Shown here: positions 12,001-16,563 of the stretch, one piece after another
Layout: every line of letters starts with the position of its first letter
How positions within the stretch are numbered: position 1 is the stretch's first letter
Source: a virus
DNA: 25,507 nt
IMG/VR virus record: IMGVR_UViG_3300031706_000040
Location: 1 to 25,507 of that record
Reading direction: 5' to 3' (one strand)
Position numbers and translations under genes: made by a program
Notes under the pieces: generated by a model
What the model saw: the letters and a program-made list of their open reading frames with translations, nothing else
Told to the model about the DNA's origin: nothing
The model's database searches: none

Positions 12001-12624
12001 CCGAAGGCTAGGTCTCATACGGGCCGCAAATCAACGCCAGACGTTTACAAGAACGCTACCGAGTTTTTAAATGACGCTACAGGAGGAGATATGTATCGGG
12101 AGGGCAGCGTTATGGGTTTCAACACCTCATTTAACCCAGACAAGATCAAGTATATTTTTGACTATCTTGCGGGTGGTTTGGGGCGTGATGTAGTGAAGCT
12201 GGGTGATCTGGTTGGCAAGGTTGCTAGCGGCAATGCCGATGAAATCACCGCAAGGTCTATTCCTGTTGTTGGCACATTCGTAAAGGAAACTTCAGATTAC
12301 GAGGATAGATTTGAATGGTATGATAATTTCACGTTCATAAGGCAGGTCAACGCAAGATTCAAGACGGCTCAAGAGGATCTTGATACCGATGAGTTAACGC
12401 GATTACGTCAGGACTATAAGCATTACGGGCAAGTCATGGGAATGCATAAGCTGGTTGAGAAGCAAATGAGGGGATATGCTAAACAACGAAAGATAGAAGA
12501 GCGATTCAATACTAACGCCGATGATCGTACAATGAAAATACAGTCATTGCTCGATAAAGAGAACAAGCTGGTTGACCACTACAATAAGGCCTTCAGAAAA
12601 GCTACGGAGCTATCAAAGCAATAG
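3004..12624 (+). CDS. Giant phage polyvalent protein (3206 aa): metallopeptidase, ART-like, GNAT-like and LPD38-like modules
   Basis: This single open frame of 3206 residues follows GGAG and a direct TAAATG junction. Order of parts: residues about 1-355 are helical with three hydrophobic Gly/Ala segments (near 105-140, 220-245, 330-352) that may contact membrane. HEVYH at 659-663 is a HExxH zinc-peptidase motif, with E742 (RQEAFAQLGA) a candidate third ligand. A disordered linker (about 780-870) leads to an ADP-ribosyltransferase-like module: YHGTS 874-878, GQGLYTTD 896-903, candidate catalytic Glu 1025 in NVEIYWF. An unassigned helical region spans about 1290-1620. A GNAT-like region (about 1800-1940) ends in PDVVFM. 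A conserved strand motif (HSFYYDL, about 2176) follows. The C-terminal third, with NPSWGLVNPIRD (2644-2655) and FNRKGE (2798-2803), resembles LPD38. Such multi-enzyme proteins are known in phages and are thought to be injected with the DNA. Domain calls are by eye. Confidence 0.93.
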   Translation: MPINSIKPQDDDAYWDKLYAEEDTLPKTYNQAAPEPESGNFVRGLNASVNQAQALGGGLKAAVGSLVGQDDWVASGMQDYVRNMEEAEGYAGDVMSVTDIESVTDASAWMAYTLGTLVPDVVSAVALGGVGGVVAKSVVKKGAQKFAEDKVENAAQELLQAGVEKDAAAYVAEFMGTAIVKDQINKAGVKTAIATSATYGGLQGTGASFARILQETGVEAPLTALGVGIVTGGLEALPFTKAFDAMFPSSMKKDFQEYIAAGITEKGTWATQAIKDAYAIGQISFATEIIQHIVDEEALVWVNNNFSENEAMEYSALLTDERKRNELINVGATSLLMGSTLAAGTVAGKTLTGQYNQQTNFGDQAKPVRTQTANDPDLRLKVISVLDRYKAASESGQTLNGSPIDVQDTGVSNADFLAGETLPDNTGVESTSLVDYDGTQIDIPNDQPPNLSVEQGGITVDSPPAIGRSPEDDIVDGFPLAPAFGATVVADGTRDAGPAHTWDAEISPSDKPLGDQLIQLSAAALTVEAQDPNNTDVVVEAIDQDDINRLFERNNTLKIRQNKDDTEGLDLPTVDEAYGETAPAVTNTVGGIMSDLSAAGVPTSFIDAVTGIYVHQESQIDAPAITGTGSFGISINADLIDGSMTDPAQLSELGWSMTHEVYHAADFSMGLSDKDPQFGITVDNDAAQPSVVMGDIMQELYNNWAGDTELGARFDYPFNDLAADINDLDKENAGINKRYRQEAFAQLGALFHSNPKQLQEQAPLAYTFIKNIRDANLQTALAPEANNANNNSQTEANSSEPSGVSGQVRPSPVTGSVESALPDAVRPDGEEGSGSGRADTAVEGSQQDAPEQRQRSAVQKPDVANDTRGQGKQYHGTSTPINKLSEYTYGSLNIYGQGLYTTDAIDVAGGYSNKGKGAAPSIYSVTPINAPRLYDLDSEITLKDRNIVEKILEDSYPLDESDAGVKLHEKTLGKILDRVRQESEESADNIQADFDSIVGYLSNNGYRGYKHIGGKFTNSTPHNVEIYWFADTDINLENTDPKQLTPELKTVAAEPITRTEVVLKATDKKPTFKKALNWEDTGNHVVTFPDGDRYVLYFDDDASQDRKADDDEVYYTSEDGKLLGADALLGETKAETIELLNDYRKKLMTAGENSYNLPLDPDVGAEIEGNAWSFIDDKGEVTEKQLRTKFKALNDDQFENLTNRLLNQEAAEDTIILEDGKYLSADYVLERDYGGIDDMNFIKKGSEYLLQKSSGPVGEKKTLPVIKITPTTKDPSGEVKRMTDIVAKHPEALSSPEAWLAFERDLTGTNETLAPPYGLIRLYNDIDSWVSLHSNLTPEQLGAADRGLATTKRMKELYASGQATPNATAKLMLWGLLSRRHTASGQEAGFVDLMTGSTAVSDLADKALAGDVSDADVKAWEKQATKLIPEGSFGRTGVSNANDFGRLMQKLAAPYDENITKLQKLHDLMASDLPTKEVRHEFHMLVQGSGIDNKVFSFNMLMIGRDDVVILDRIQLNSMWDSERYGKKIYADIADEFSGLRGLARYEAIETSLQNKVKDFYKKLGRPEDASVGRYHWESWVRDSGQVVAHPTMQGLEKDIKGESSPYAFIGAPEGKMNTYAYSAIYGRDNEGTPYYVYPDSKGTFHRFNLDKWDVFKKEIQKPQNGIVDKSFRVSHFDKGTPWYESDQVNRQKLDELVESYAEREAAEREYASERAVTSSATDGTGLADRRKQVYRSLRSAATPDSGSGRTEGGIPRRFRRRTGKHSQVLVAGQKVSGSKRELETSAKAALQEVESFNGTVIELASNKTNAKLFASKIQAGKDASPFGAAVYMYAESDYQNMKMFMTEDGSAGIAVADGDTIVSLYNTGTHKNVTYSLASLAVEEGGLYSDAFDTQLPYIYQHVGFRVTSRLKWDDTKAPDNWDKGQFKVFNKGEPDVVFMVVDPDYFGPYSKDVGYYVEDYDEGMRSIRETRRPEQERISPKLKQAVQDRIDRNITAAELNDIFRKEGRYVKPMHPDMIAPLKADSHYTNALAITNKEGVDKKTGKQKPRKETYWMADALVDGERYGSRLDIPAYKDPDKYERADIVTMHTPKRNGNNVSAGARLGYYPTVQLRGVLFSSPEKATTKIAIGAEKNTIATIEGNYVAADHEQNRLDFIAAMDDPAWTQVSMNPERHSFYYDLATQTPVVSASEVIQVGNLVIAKDVVYDDVEEFSYIKKKQTNKETNTLDDGSPSTSQFTYNDEIDLQTYNLRRFKATKTYKSLVDKYAPMEDFERQAAEYLEYGRLPAPISPRDQENLMHGKVQEDLKAFNENFVDPIGDMIAKTGVDVEAVGLYLLAKHAPERNEAIAERVKAQREKNIATTEREINRLLDDVGIDHTVALATQKKKLEDYRTLPLPFEGTGSGMTSEQSQSILSFAERDGMAEDMEAIAGKVYEMMDYQRNLMVEYGLLDEASMEDWLVRYKFYVPLKGFYDASDPDKFKKGTGTKGFSIVGSESMKAKGRKTLPANPLLNAFEDVQKKIIRARKNEASQTLLTLLSDLGDSQSYNIYNNKYRPMMESDPLTMQDMKQMSKDTRANGDRKYIEVKRGGQTFFIEFKSDTLNASLQNMAVDGLDKANKTVEAVFSGLTRFQTFRRNMLINYNPSWGLVNPIRDVQTALMFALSESDKLGGRLNGKGVVKEMTKEYFPSMQALYRFYRDKPAREGNELDRYAAEFHEDGAATGLILMKDQGEQLRIIINKLNKSPSREAIKSVGKFVEDFNTTMENAVRLSIYVASRRSGVDRATAATLAKDVTVNFNRKGESTATINALYLFFNAAVQGNVNIAQAMAAQERVTENPDGTKESKKQRFTKARAAATGLVAMGYAFSLINQWNSEEDDDGELKYQDIPEHSKNRVQLIMLNSTEGAAIPLSYGYNFFTNIGRLGAEMQSGVTSTPDAAMALVDNFFLNFVPITHSKGDSVEENLRGYYPDILEVHLDLMANKNFFGSDIYQKQNPLFIPKARSHTGRKSTPDVYKNATEFLNDATGGDMYREGSVMGFNTSFNPDKIKYIFDYLAGGLGRDVVKLGDLVGKVASGNADEITARSIPVVGTFVKETSDYEDRFEWYDNFTFIRQVNARFKTAQEDLDTDELTRLRQDYKHYGQVMGMHKLVEKQMRGYAKQRKIEERFNTNADDRTMKIQSLLDKENKLVDHYNKAFRKATELSKQ
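5363..5593 (+). CDS. Candidate overprinted small gene inside the giant gene's first linker (76 aa)
   Basis: This ATG frame lies in the +1 frame relative to the giant gene, entirely inside the segment that encodes its disordered linker. AGAGG stands seven bases before the ATG, an acceptable ribosome binding site. The product (for example LMQLDQMAKKALEAGE and IPQWRDRSKTRL) has the balanced composition of a folded helical protein, and from about codon 12 onward third positions are mostly G or C. The giant-gene frame over the same bases is Ser/Gly/Pro/Gln-rich and looks less constrained. No family is recognised. It may equally be a chance frame created by a GC-rich linker. Confidence 0.3.
   Translation: MQTTIVKQKPIPPNLQAYQDKYGHRQSPEASRAHSLMQLDQMAKKALEAGEPIPQWRDRSKTRLNNVNDQQYKSLT
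8135..8317 (+). CDS. Candidate overprinted small gene inside the giant gene's second linker (60 aa)
   Basis: The frame is open from about 8033 in the same +1 relative frame as the nested candidate at 5363. The protein-like part begins at the ATG near 8135 (MLLKELLQVVPPMAPDSP) and ends with LKEGYPDASDEELANILKYS. The upstream part looks like a shadow. Over the same bases the giant protein reads as an Arg/Ser/Gly-rich linker (GRTEGGIPRRFRRRTGKHSQ). Only a weak purine-rich site (AAAGAGAAT) precedes the ATG. No family is recognised, and chance remains a real alternative. Confidence 0.25.
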   Translation: MLLKELLQVVPPMAPDSPTDESKSTEAFVVPRHLIAGVAELKEGYPDASDEELANILKYS

Positions 12625-12634
12625 ACTCCGTAGC
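12601..12634 (+). terminator. Hairpin spanning the stop codon of the giant gene
   Basis: GCTACGGAG (12601-12609) pairs perfectly with CTCCGTAGC (12626-12634). The stem continues as CTAT/ATAG (12610-12613 with 12621-12624) past one bulged A, leaving a 7-base loop. The TAG stop lies in the inner stem. There is no T-run afterwards (ATCTCTAAGA), so it is not a classic intrinsic terminator; it may protect the late mRNA 3' end. Confidence 0.5.
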
Positions 12635-12782
12635 ATCTCTAAGAAACTGAGGAGAGCTAAATAAGATCATCCTTCGCGATCATAGTTAAACCGAAAAGAA
12701 CGCACAGACATACAACGACCATTGAGAAAAGTCCTAAAGAAAGTTAAGTGGGGTACTACGTAAGAGGGAATATTATACAAGT

Positions 12783-12830
12783 ACGGGATAGCTAGTAAAA
12801 ATGCTATCTAGCTATCCCGTTCATGTATTT
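12783..12830 (+). terminator. Probable late-operon terminator (13-bp hairpin)
   Basis: A perfect 13-bp inverted repeat, ACGGGATAGCTAG (12783-12795) with CTAGCTATCCCGT (12808-12820), encloses a 12-base loop and is followed by a T-rich stretch (TCATGTATTT). It lies about 160 bases after the last late gene and before attP. The T-tract is imperfect. The symmetry means it could also stop leftward transcription from the integrase operon, or act as a protein-binding site. Confidence 0.6.
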
Positions 12831-12856
12831 ACTGCATGATAATACTCTAATTAACC

Positions 12857-13103
12857 ATTTAAGGTTGTGGTACACGGATTAAATTACTACGCTTTAAAGT
12901 GTGTTAAGTCATTGATTTATATAGCAATGTCCTGAGCAACCTTGCCAAGGTTGGGGTCGCGAGTTCGAACCTCGTTTCCCGCTCCATTTACACAAATCCT
13001 CCTATTAATCAATGGGTTATGGGGGTTAGGTGGTACCTCAACCTTATCTGGGTTGGGGCCGCCTACTGTTTTACTGTGTTTTCGAATCGTAAATTTAAGG
13101 TTG
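12857..13103. repeat. Direct and inverted ATTTAAGGTTG/TAAGGTTG repeats flanking the attP core
   Basis: ATTTAAGGTTG occurs at 12857-12867 and 13093-13103, about 70 and 107 bases from the core edges. The inverted 8-mer CAACCTTA is at 13039-13046. Tyrosine integrases of the lambda type bind short arm sites on both sides of the core, so these are candidate arm-type sites. This is inferred from repetition and placement only. Confidence 0.5.
12937..12986 (+). other. attP: attP core, 3' part of tRNA-Gly(GCC)
   Basis: The 50 bases read as a tRNA 3' part. The anticodon stem CAACC/GGTTG encloses loop TTGCCAA (anticodon GCC). The T arm GCGAG-TTCGAAC-CTCGT follows, then acceptor strand TTCCCGC, discriminator T and CCA. 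This agrees closely with gamma-/betaproteobacterial tRNA-Gly(GCC) as recalled. The matching 5' half (acceptor GCGGGAA and D arm) is absent upstream, so this is not a complete tRNA gene. Integrases commonly use tRNA 3' ends as attB so that integration restores the gene. With the integrase next to it and phage genes on both sides, this is best read as attP. Confidence 0.85.
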
Positions 13104-13159
13104 GACTACCCCCTTTTCGCACTTGGGGAAGCCCTTTCTTACGCAGTTTTGCAGCTGAA

Positions 13160-14254
13160 CTATAACTGCGCATGCATCTCATCTAGTCTTCTCGACACCT
13201 TCTTCTTGTGAGCCTTGTTTTGGTGAGCGTAACGCGCAACCGAGGCTGGAGTTGACCACCCTCCCTGAACCATAATTTCTGACTCAGTGCTTCCATTTTG
13301 CACATGCCATGTCGCAAACGTATGCCTAAGCGAGTGAAAACGCACCCAAGGAGGTAATCCAGCCAGCCTTACGGCCTTTTTCCATGTCGGATTGGTCATA
13401 GAGCTTCTACAAAACGGGTTGCCCAGTGACTGATGGCGATGATTCCGCCCCAGCATCGTAGACCACTTCGACTCGCCGCCTTGAATAAAGACGTAATCCA
13501 GTGCTGGCCGAGCCGGATTAGTACCGTCTCGATACAGATGAGTTTTTAGGTCAGGGTATGTTTTTAGCAATTGTTCCCGCACCTTTAGCTGCATTTGTAG
13601 CACTTTCCTCGCCTGAGGATTTACCTGAATATTATGGGCTTCGCCGCCTTTCATATGTCTAGAAGGAATATTAATCTCCTTTTGATCAGGAGATATCCAT
13701 TCCCAGAGCATCATCCGAACATTAGAATTTCTTAATCCGGTGGCTAACGCCATTCTCATCATCGAGGCACGAAGAGGATCAAGCCAGCGGATTAACTTTG
13801 CCGCATCTTCCAATTCGAGCCATTCCTCACGCTTTACCTCTTCCTCCATCTCCTCAAACTCAGGGAAGTCATCAAACTTTACACTCAGCCTCTTGCGCGA
13901 AAAATTACATAGCGCCCTCAAAACCTTCGTGTAGTTATTGATGCCACAAGGCCCAAGACCCTTATCATTCCTCACCGATTCGGTCATATCAAACGCATCG
14001 AGAGAATTGATCGAGGACATTTGCCTGCCCTTAAAACGTCCAGACGTTTCATCCCAAACAATGCTTAACTCCGGTCGTTTACTGTGGTACTTCGGAGAAT
14101 AGGCATACACCTTTTTTGTCTTTTTATCTAACAGACCTTTCGGTTTATCATCGGCCATCCACATGACGCAGTGGCGCACCGTCTCCGACTTTGCGTTACC
14201 AAACTTCTTTGTAGGTGCGTTTAAGTATCGTTTTGCTGCTTCTTCAAAAGTCAT
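13160..14254 (-). CDS. int: Phage tyrosine integrase
   Basis: A site-specific recombinase expected to join attP to the host tRNA-Gly gene. Catalytic elements of the tyrosine recombinase family are visible: Arg in LATGLRNSNV, Lys in RHMKGG, His-x-x-Arg in FHSLRHTFA, the Gly-Gly-Trp of VQGGWST, and the nucleophile Tyr in VARYAHQ. The N-terminal part (MTFEEAAKRYL, then RKRLSVKFDDF) fits arm-binding and SAM-like core-binding domains. The length, about 364 residues, is normal. The start at 14254 is preferred because GGAGAAG lies 3-9 bases before it; a longer ATG at 14266 lacks a binding site. It is the last gene of the leftward operon and reads toward the attachment core. A 14-base sequence just upstream recurs inverted near the core. 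Confidence 0.95.
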   Translation of the reverse strand: MTFEEAAKRYLNAPTKKFGNAKSETVRHCVMWMADDKPKGLLDKKTKKVYAYSPKYHSKRPELSIVWDETSGRFKGRQMSSINSLDAFDMTESVRNDKGLGPCGINNYTKVLRALCNFSRKRLSVKFDDFPEFEEMEEEVKREEWLELEDAAKLIRWLDPLRASMMRMALATGLRNSNVRMMLWEWISPDQKEINIPSRHMKGGEAHNIQVNPQARKVLQMQLKVREQLLKTYPDLKTHLYRDGTNPARPALDYVFIQGGESKWSTMLGRNHRHQSLGNPFCRSSMTNPTWKKAVRLAGLPPWVRFHSLRHTFATWHVQNGSTESEIMVQGGWSTPASVARYAHQNKAHKKKVSRRLDEMHAQL

Positions 14255-14274
14255 AATCTTCTCCATTTAAGTGG

Positions 14275-14288
14275 ACTTTAAAGCGTAG
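14275..14288 (-). repeat. 14-bp repeat upstream of int, inverted copy at 12887-12900
   Basis: ACTTTAAAGCGTAG at 14275-14288 is the exact reverse complement of CTACGCTTTAAAGT at 12887-12900. It contains the palindrome CTTTAAAG. One copy lies just upstream of the integrase start, the other 36 bases from the core, so it may be a binding site for the integrase, an excisionase or a regulator of int. Confidence 0.5.
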
Positions 14289-14368
14289 AAGCGCATTTAA
14301 TATATCGTATGCACTTCTATTTATCAAATCTTTGGCGCGATATTCTTTTTTGCAGGCGAGGGATTGAG

Positions 14369-14608
14369 CTAAATGCAGACTAAATCATAGCCATGCTCAC
14401 CTTCGAGCATATAATGGCCTTCGTCCGTAAACATTTCGGTAGCGGCTTCATTTCCCAGATCTATCATGGCGATGACGGGGTAGTCAGCATGCTTCCCCAT
14501 CTCTTTTATCAAGCACACCCGCATACCACTGCGGGTACACAGCGAACGGCTCCACGGGATTCCGAGCTGGGGATCATTTTCAATAAGCTGTTTGACTCGT
14601 TCAGACAT
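14369..14608 (-). CDS. Small phage protein of unknown function (79 aa)
   Basis: A 79-residue protein starting at the ATG at 14608, preceded by AAGGAA at a good distance; an in-frame ATG at 14656 has no such site. The pattern SLCTRSGMRVCLIKEMGKH, then YPVIAMID, an acidic turn, EGHYMLEGEHGYDLV resembles a widespread family of short phage proteins of unknown role with the layout PV-T-R-G, yPivg and a C-terminal y-DL. It lies between the integrase and a 130-residue unknown on the leftward operon. A hairpin (14667-14687) separates it from the gene upstream, so it could be partly uncoupled from the recombination genes. Confidence 0.7.
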   Translation of the reverse strand: MSERVKQLIENDPQLGIPWSRSLCTRSGMRVCLIKEMGKHADYPVIAMIDLGNEAATEMFTDEGHYMLEGEHGYDLVCI

Positions 14609-14666
14609 AGCATTTCCTTGTAAGTAGCGGCTCGTTTCAGGGGACTGGTGAGCCAAGCCAGCTAAC

Positions 14667-14697
14667 GGGCGGGTTCATGAACCGCCCCCCTTAGGGG
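14667..14697 (-). terminator. GC-rich hairpin between two leftward genes
   Basis: GGGCGG (14667-14672) pairs with CCGCCC (14682-14687) around TT-CATG-AA with one bulged G. An alternative stem CCCC/GGGG (14687-14690 with 14694-14697) overlaps it. It lies just past the stop of the 130-residue gene in the leftward direction. No T-run follows, so it may attenuate rather than stop transcription. Confidence 0.4.
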
Positions 14698-14701
14698 AAA
14701 A

Positions 14702-15094
14702 TCATCGTCTTTTCTGCGCGTCATGCCGCGTGAGATTATATTTTTTCGGGGCATTGACCGAGAGCATCGCTTGCGGGATCATCTGTTCGGGAACTAGATC
14801 ACCGCGCCCGCAGGCCTCGCAGAACTTCTTGGTTTTTAGGTGCCACTTTTGAACGCCCACCATCGAGACATTGACATCATCTTTGAGCCAGATGCCTCCA
14901 TCTCCCGCAGTCATTAAATGTTCTACGACCCCGTCTTTTGAAGTCACATTTACGACCGCAGTTTGATGACCCCGATAATCCTTAACCTTTCGAACCCAAA
15001 GGCGATGCTCGAAGCTCCCCTCAAGATTTGCAGGGTCAAGGTTCTCACCACCATATAGGATGCTATCCACAGAACGTGTGATTCGTAATGGCAT
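14702..15094 (-). CDS. Hypothetical protein with C-terminal CxxC (130 aa)
   Basis: A clear ribosome binding site (AGGAG) precedes the ATG at 15094, nine bases after the previous gene's stop. The N-terminus (MPLRITRSVDSILYGG) and alternating beta-strand character faintly recall CsrA-like RNA-binding proteins, but the match is too weak to name. Near the C-terminus FCEACGRGDL carries one CxxC pair, which could bind metal only with partners such as nearby His, or by dimerisation. The end is basic (HDAQKRR). It sits downstream of the exonuclease and SSB-tailed protein, so a nucleic-acid role is plausible but unproven. Confidence 0.75.
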   Translation of the reverse strand: MPLRITRSVDSILYGGENLDPANLEGSFEHRLWVRKVKDYRGHQTAVVNVTSKDGVVEHLMTAGDGGIWLKDDVNVSMVGVQKWHLKTKKFCEACGRGDLVPEQMIPQAMLSVNAPKKYNLTRHDAQKRR

Positions 15095-15103
15095 TGCGGT
15101 CTC

Positions 15104-15535
15104 CTAAAACGGGATATCGTCATCTGGCAAATCGGCAACAGGTGCCTGCCCAGTTGGCGCATTAGCCCTCTGTGGTGCAGAAGGTTTGGCACCGGAGTCA
15201 GTAAAAGCTTTTAGGTCGGGCATATTGTTGCCTAACCATGCGCCTTTAATATGCAGGCAGGGTGCGCCCGTTGATGTCTTTTCGGCATGCCCTTTCCAGT
15301 TCATGCGCATAGTTTCGGCACCGGACTGGTTCAGGCCTTCTTGGAGCCAGTCAATAAGGTTCTGGCCGATTTGTAAAAAACCATCATAGTCATGCGCTTT
15401 GTCATCGGTTGCCCATGCTTGCCCTTTTTCTCGCAAAGTAGCCAGACGCGCCAGCTCCATTTGCTTCTTTTCAGGGGCTAATTTATAGAGTCGGCCATTT
15501 CCAGCCTGTACTTCAAAAGTTTGTGTTTGTTGCAT
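15104..15535 (-). CDS. Protein with SSB-like acidic C-terminal tail (143 aa)
   Basis: The protein ends in PDDDIPF, the signature tip of bacterial single-stranded DNA-binding proteins that recruits exonucleases, primase and recombination partners. A Pro/Ala/Gln-rich linker (about residues 113-134) precedes it, as in SSB. The first 110 residues (DGFLQIGQNLIDWLQEGLNQ, MRMNWKGHAEK, CLHIKGAWLG) do not obviously read as the usual SSB OB-fold, so this may be a divergent phage SSB or another protein using the SSB tail to dock. Its ATG overlaps the exonuclease stop (TGATG), linking it to the exonuclease and annealing protein. The role as SSB is inferred from tail and context. Confidence 0.8.
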   Translation of the reverse strand: MQQTQTFEVQAGNGRLYKLAPEKKQMELARLATLREKGQAWATDDKAHDYDGFLQIGQNLIDWLQEGLNQSGAETMRMNWKGHAEKTSTGAPCLHIKGAWLGNNMPDLKAFTDSGAKPSAPQRANAPTGQAPVADLPDDDIPF

Positions 15536-16563
15536 CAGTGTTCTCCGTGCGTAATTGATATTTGTGTTGAGCCATTGGTACGCCTGAAATTCTCAAGCTG
15601 CTCGTCTTTTTCTAGCATTGCCTCTTCACCACCTAGAAATTCAAACGCTAGCTTGAAATCGATAGGAGGCGTTTTCTTGGTAATTTTTACGAGCGTCAGG
15701 CCGTTGCTCACGCTTGCTGAATACTTTGATCCGATAGTCTTTTTTAATGTATCTGACATTTCTGATAGCTCTTTTAAGCTTGCTAGCTCGTCACTGACAC
15801 GGCTTTTGATATCAGCTATTCGGGCATGTACCTTGCTCAACTGATTTAAATCTTCGTCTGTCTTAACCGTCTCGAAATCATTCTTAACGATAGGATCGGT
15901 GTACAGCATGCGTGTATCTTCATGCTCATACTGAGATTGAATATGTCGATACCAAGCGTGATAAAGATCCAGCCGAGAGATCGTTCCCTTGTCCGGCTGT
16001 GGCAAATATTTGCGCGATAACTGCTCCATTAAAAAGCCCTCATTACGCTCAATGCGCTCAAGGGTGTACTGAGGATCGGCAGTGGGGGAGTCGGCTAAGA
16101 AACAAATAAAATCGCAATAATCGACATCCAAACATTCCATTTGCATGTGGACTTGCATCAGATACATCGAGCGCTTGGGGCTGAAGATGGAGTAAGGTTC
16201 TTTGGTGTATTTTGGGTACGGGCATTTAATTTCAATACAGCCCTCTAAACCGATCAACCCGTCTGGCGAGGCCGCTAAAAAATCATACTTGGGGTGAATG
16301 ACAAGACCCGTTTCCTCAACCGTATAATCTTGGAGCTTTTCTAAAAAGATACGGGCATGGTCTTCCATCATCTGGCCATGAGCCACCGCCGGAACCATCG
16401 TGAATTCGCTCTCCGCGCCCGACAACGCCCTGACTTCTTGGCGAACCAAGTCAGAAGGCTTCATGTAAGGATGCTTGCCTTCGAGGGCAGCGCAAACCGA
16501 TGCTTTGATCAAACCGGCTCGCGCTAAATGCCACTCAGGTGATCCCTGAATAGCGAGGCTCAC
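15535..16563 (-). CDS. exo: YqaJ/lambda-type viral recombinase exonuclease
   Basis: A PD-(D/E)XK nuclease expected to resect one strand from double-stranded DNA ends and hand single strands to the annealing protein encoded just upstream. The N-terminus GSPEWHLARAGLIKAS is the family signature. AHGQMMEDHARI carries the helix-1 Glu. The active site is seen as ASPDGLIG followed by CIEIKCPYP (Asp, then Glu-x-Lys). YLMQVHMQMECL is the conserved Gln helix. The C-terminal third is a Lys/Glu-rich helical extension. The start chosen is the GTG at 16563, which overlaps the upstream stop (GTGA) and has GGAGG eight bases before it. An ATG at 16629 would add 22 residues overlapping the upstream gene and lacks support. 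Confidence 0.92.
   Translation of the reverse strand: MSLAIQGSPEWHLARAGLIKASVCAALEGKHPYMKPSDLVRQEVRALSGAESEFTMVPAVAHGQMMEDHARIFLEKLQDYTVEETGLVIHPKYDFLAASPDGLIGLEGCIEIKCPYPKYTKEPYSIFSPKRSMYLMQVHMQMECLDVDYCDFICFLADSPTADPQYTLERIERNEGFLMEQLSRKYLPQPDKGTISRLDLYHAWYRHIQSQYEHEDTRMLYTDPIVKNDFETVKTDEDLNQLSKVHARIADIKSRVSDELASLKELSEMSDTLKKTIGSKYSASVSNGLTLVKITKKTPPIDFKLAFEFLGGEEAMLEKDEQLENFRRTNGSTQISITHGEH

Larger units (their letters stand above)
12625..13159. other. Non-coding attP region between late operon and integrase
   Basis: No convincing gene was found in these 535 bases. The region holds the two hairpins near the late operon end, the tRNA-Gly-derived core, TAAGGTTG repeats on both sides of it (12860-12867, 13096-13103, and inverted at 13039-13046), and one copy of a 14-base sequence whose inverse stands upstream of the integrase gene. 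An 89-codon plus-strand frame running through the core and into the integrase 3' end is a shadow. Confidence 0.7.

Noticed and set aside
12937-12986. A complete tRNA-Gly gene
   Set aside because: The acceptor 5' strand and D arm are missing upstream; only the 3' part is present, as expected for attP.
12942-13211. 89-codon plus-strand frame through attP
   Set aside because: It runs through the tRNA-derived core and into the integrase 3' end on the other strand, has no ribosome binding site and an unnatural composition.
14702-15094. CsrA homologue
   Set aside because: Only the first dozen residues and strand pattern are suggestive; the length, CxxC and remaining sequence do not fit a normal CsrA.
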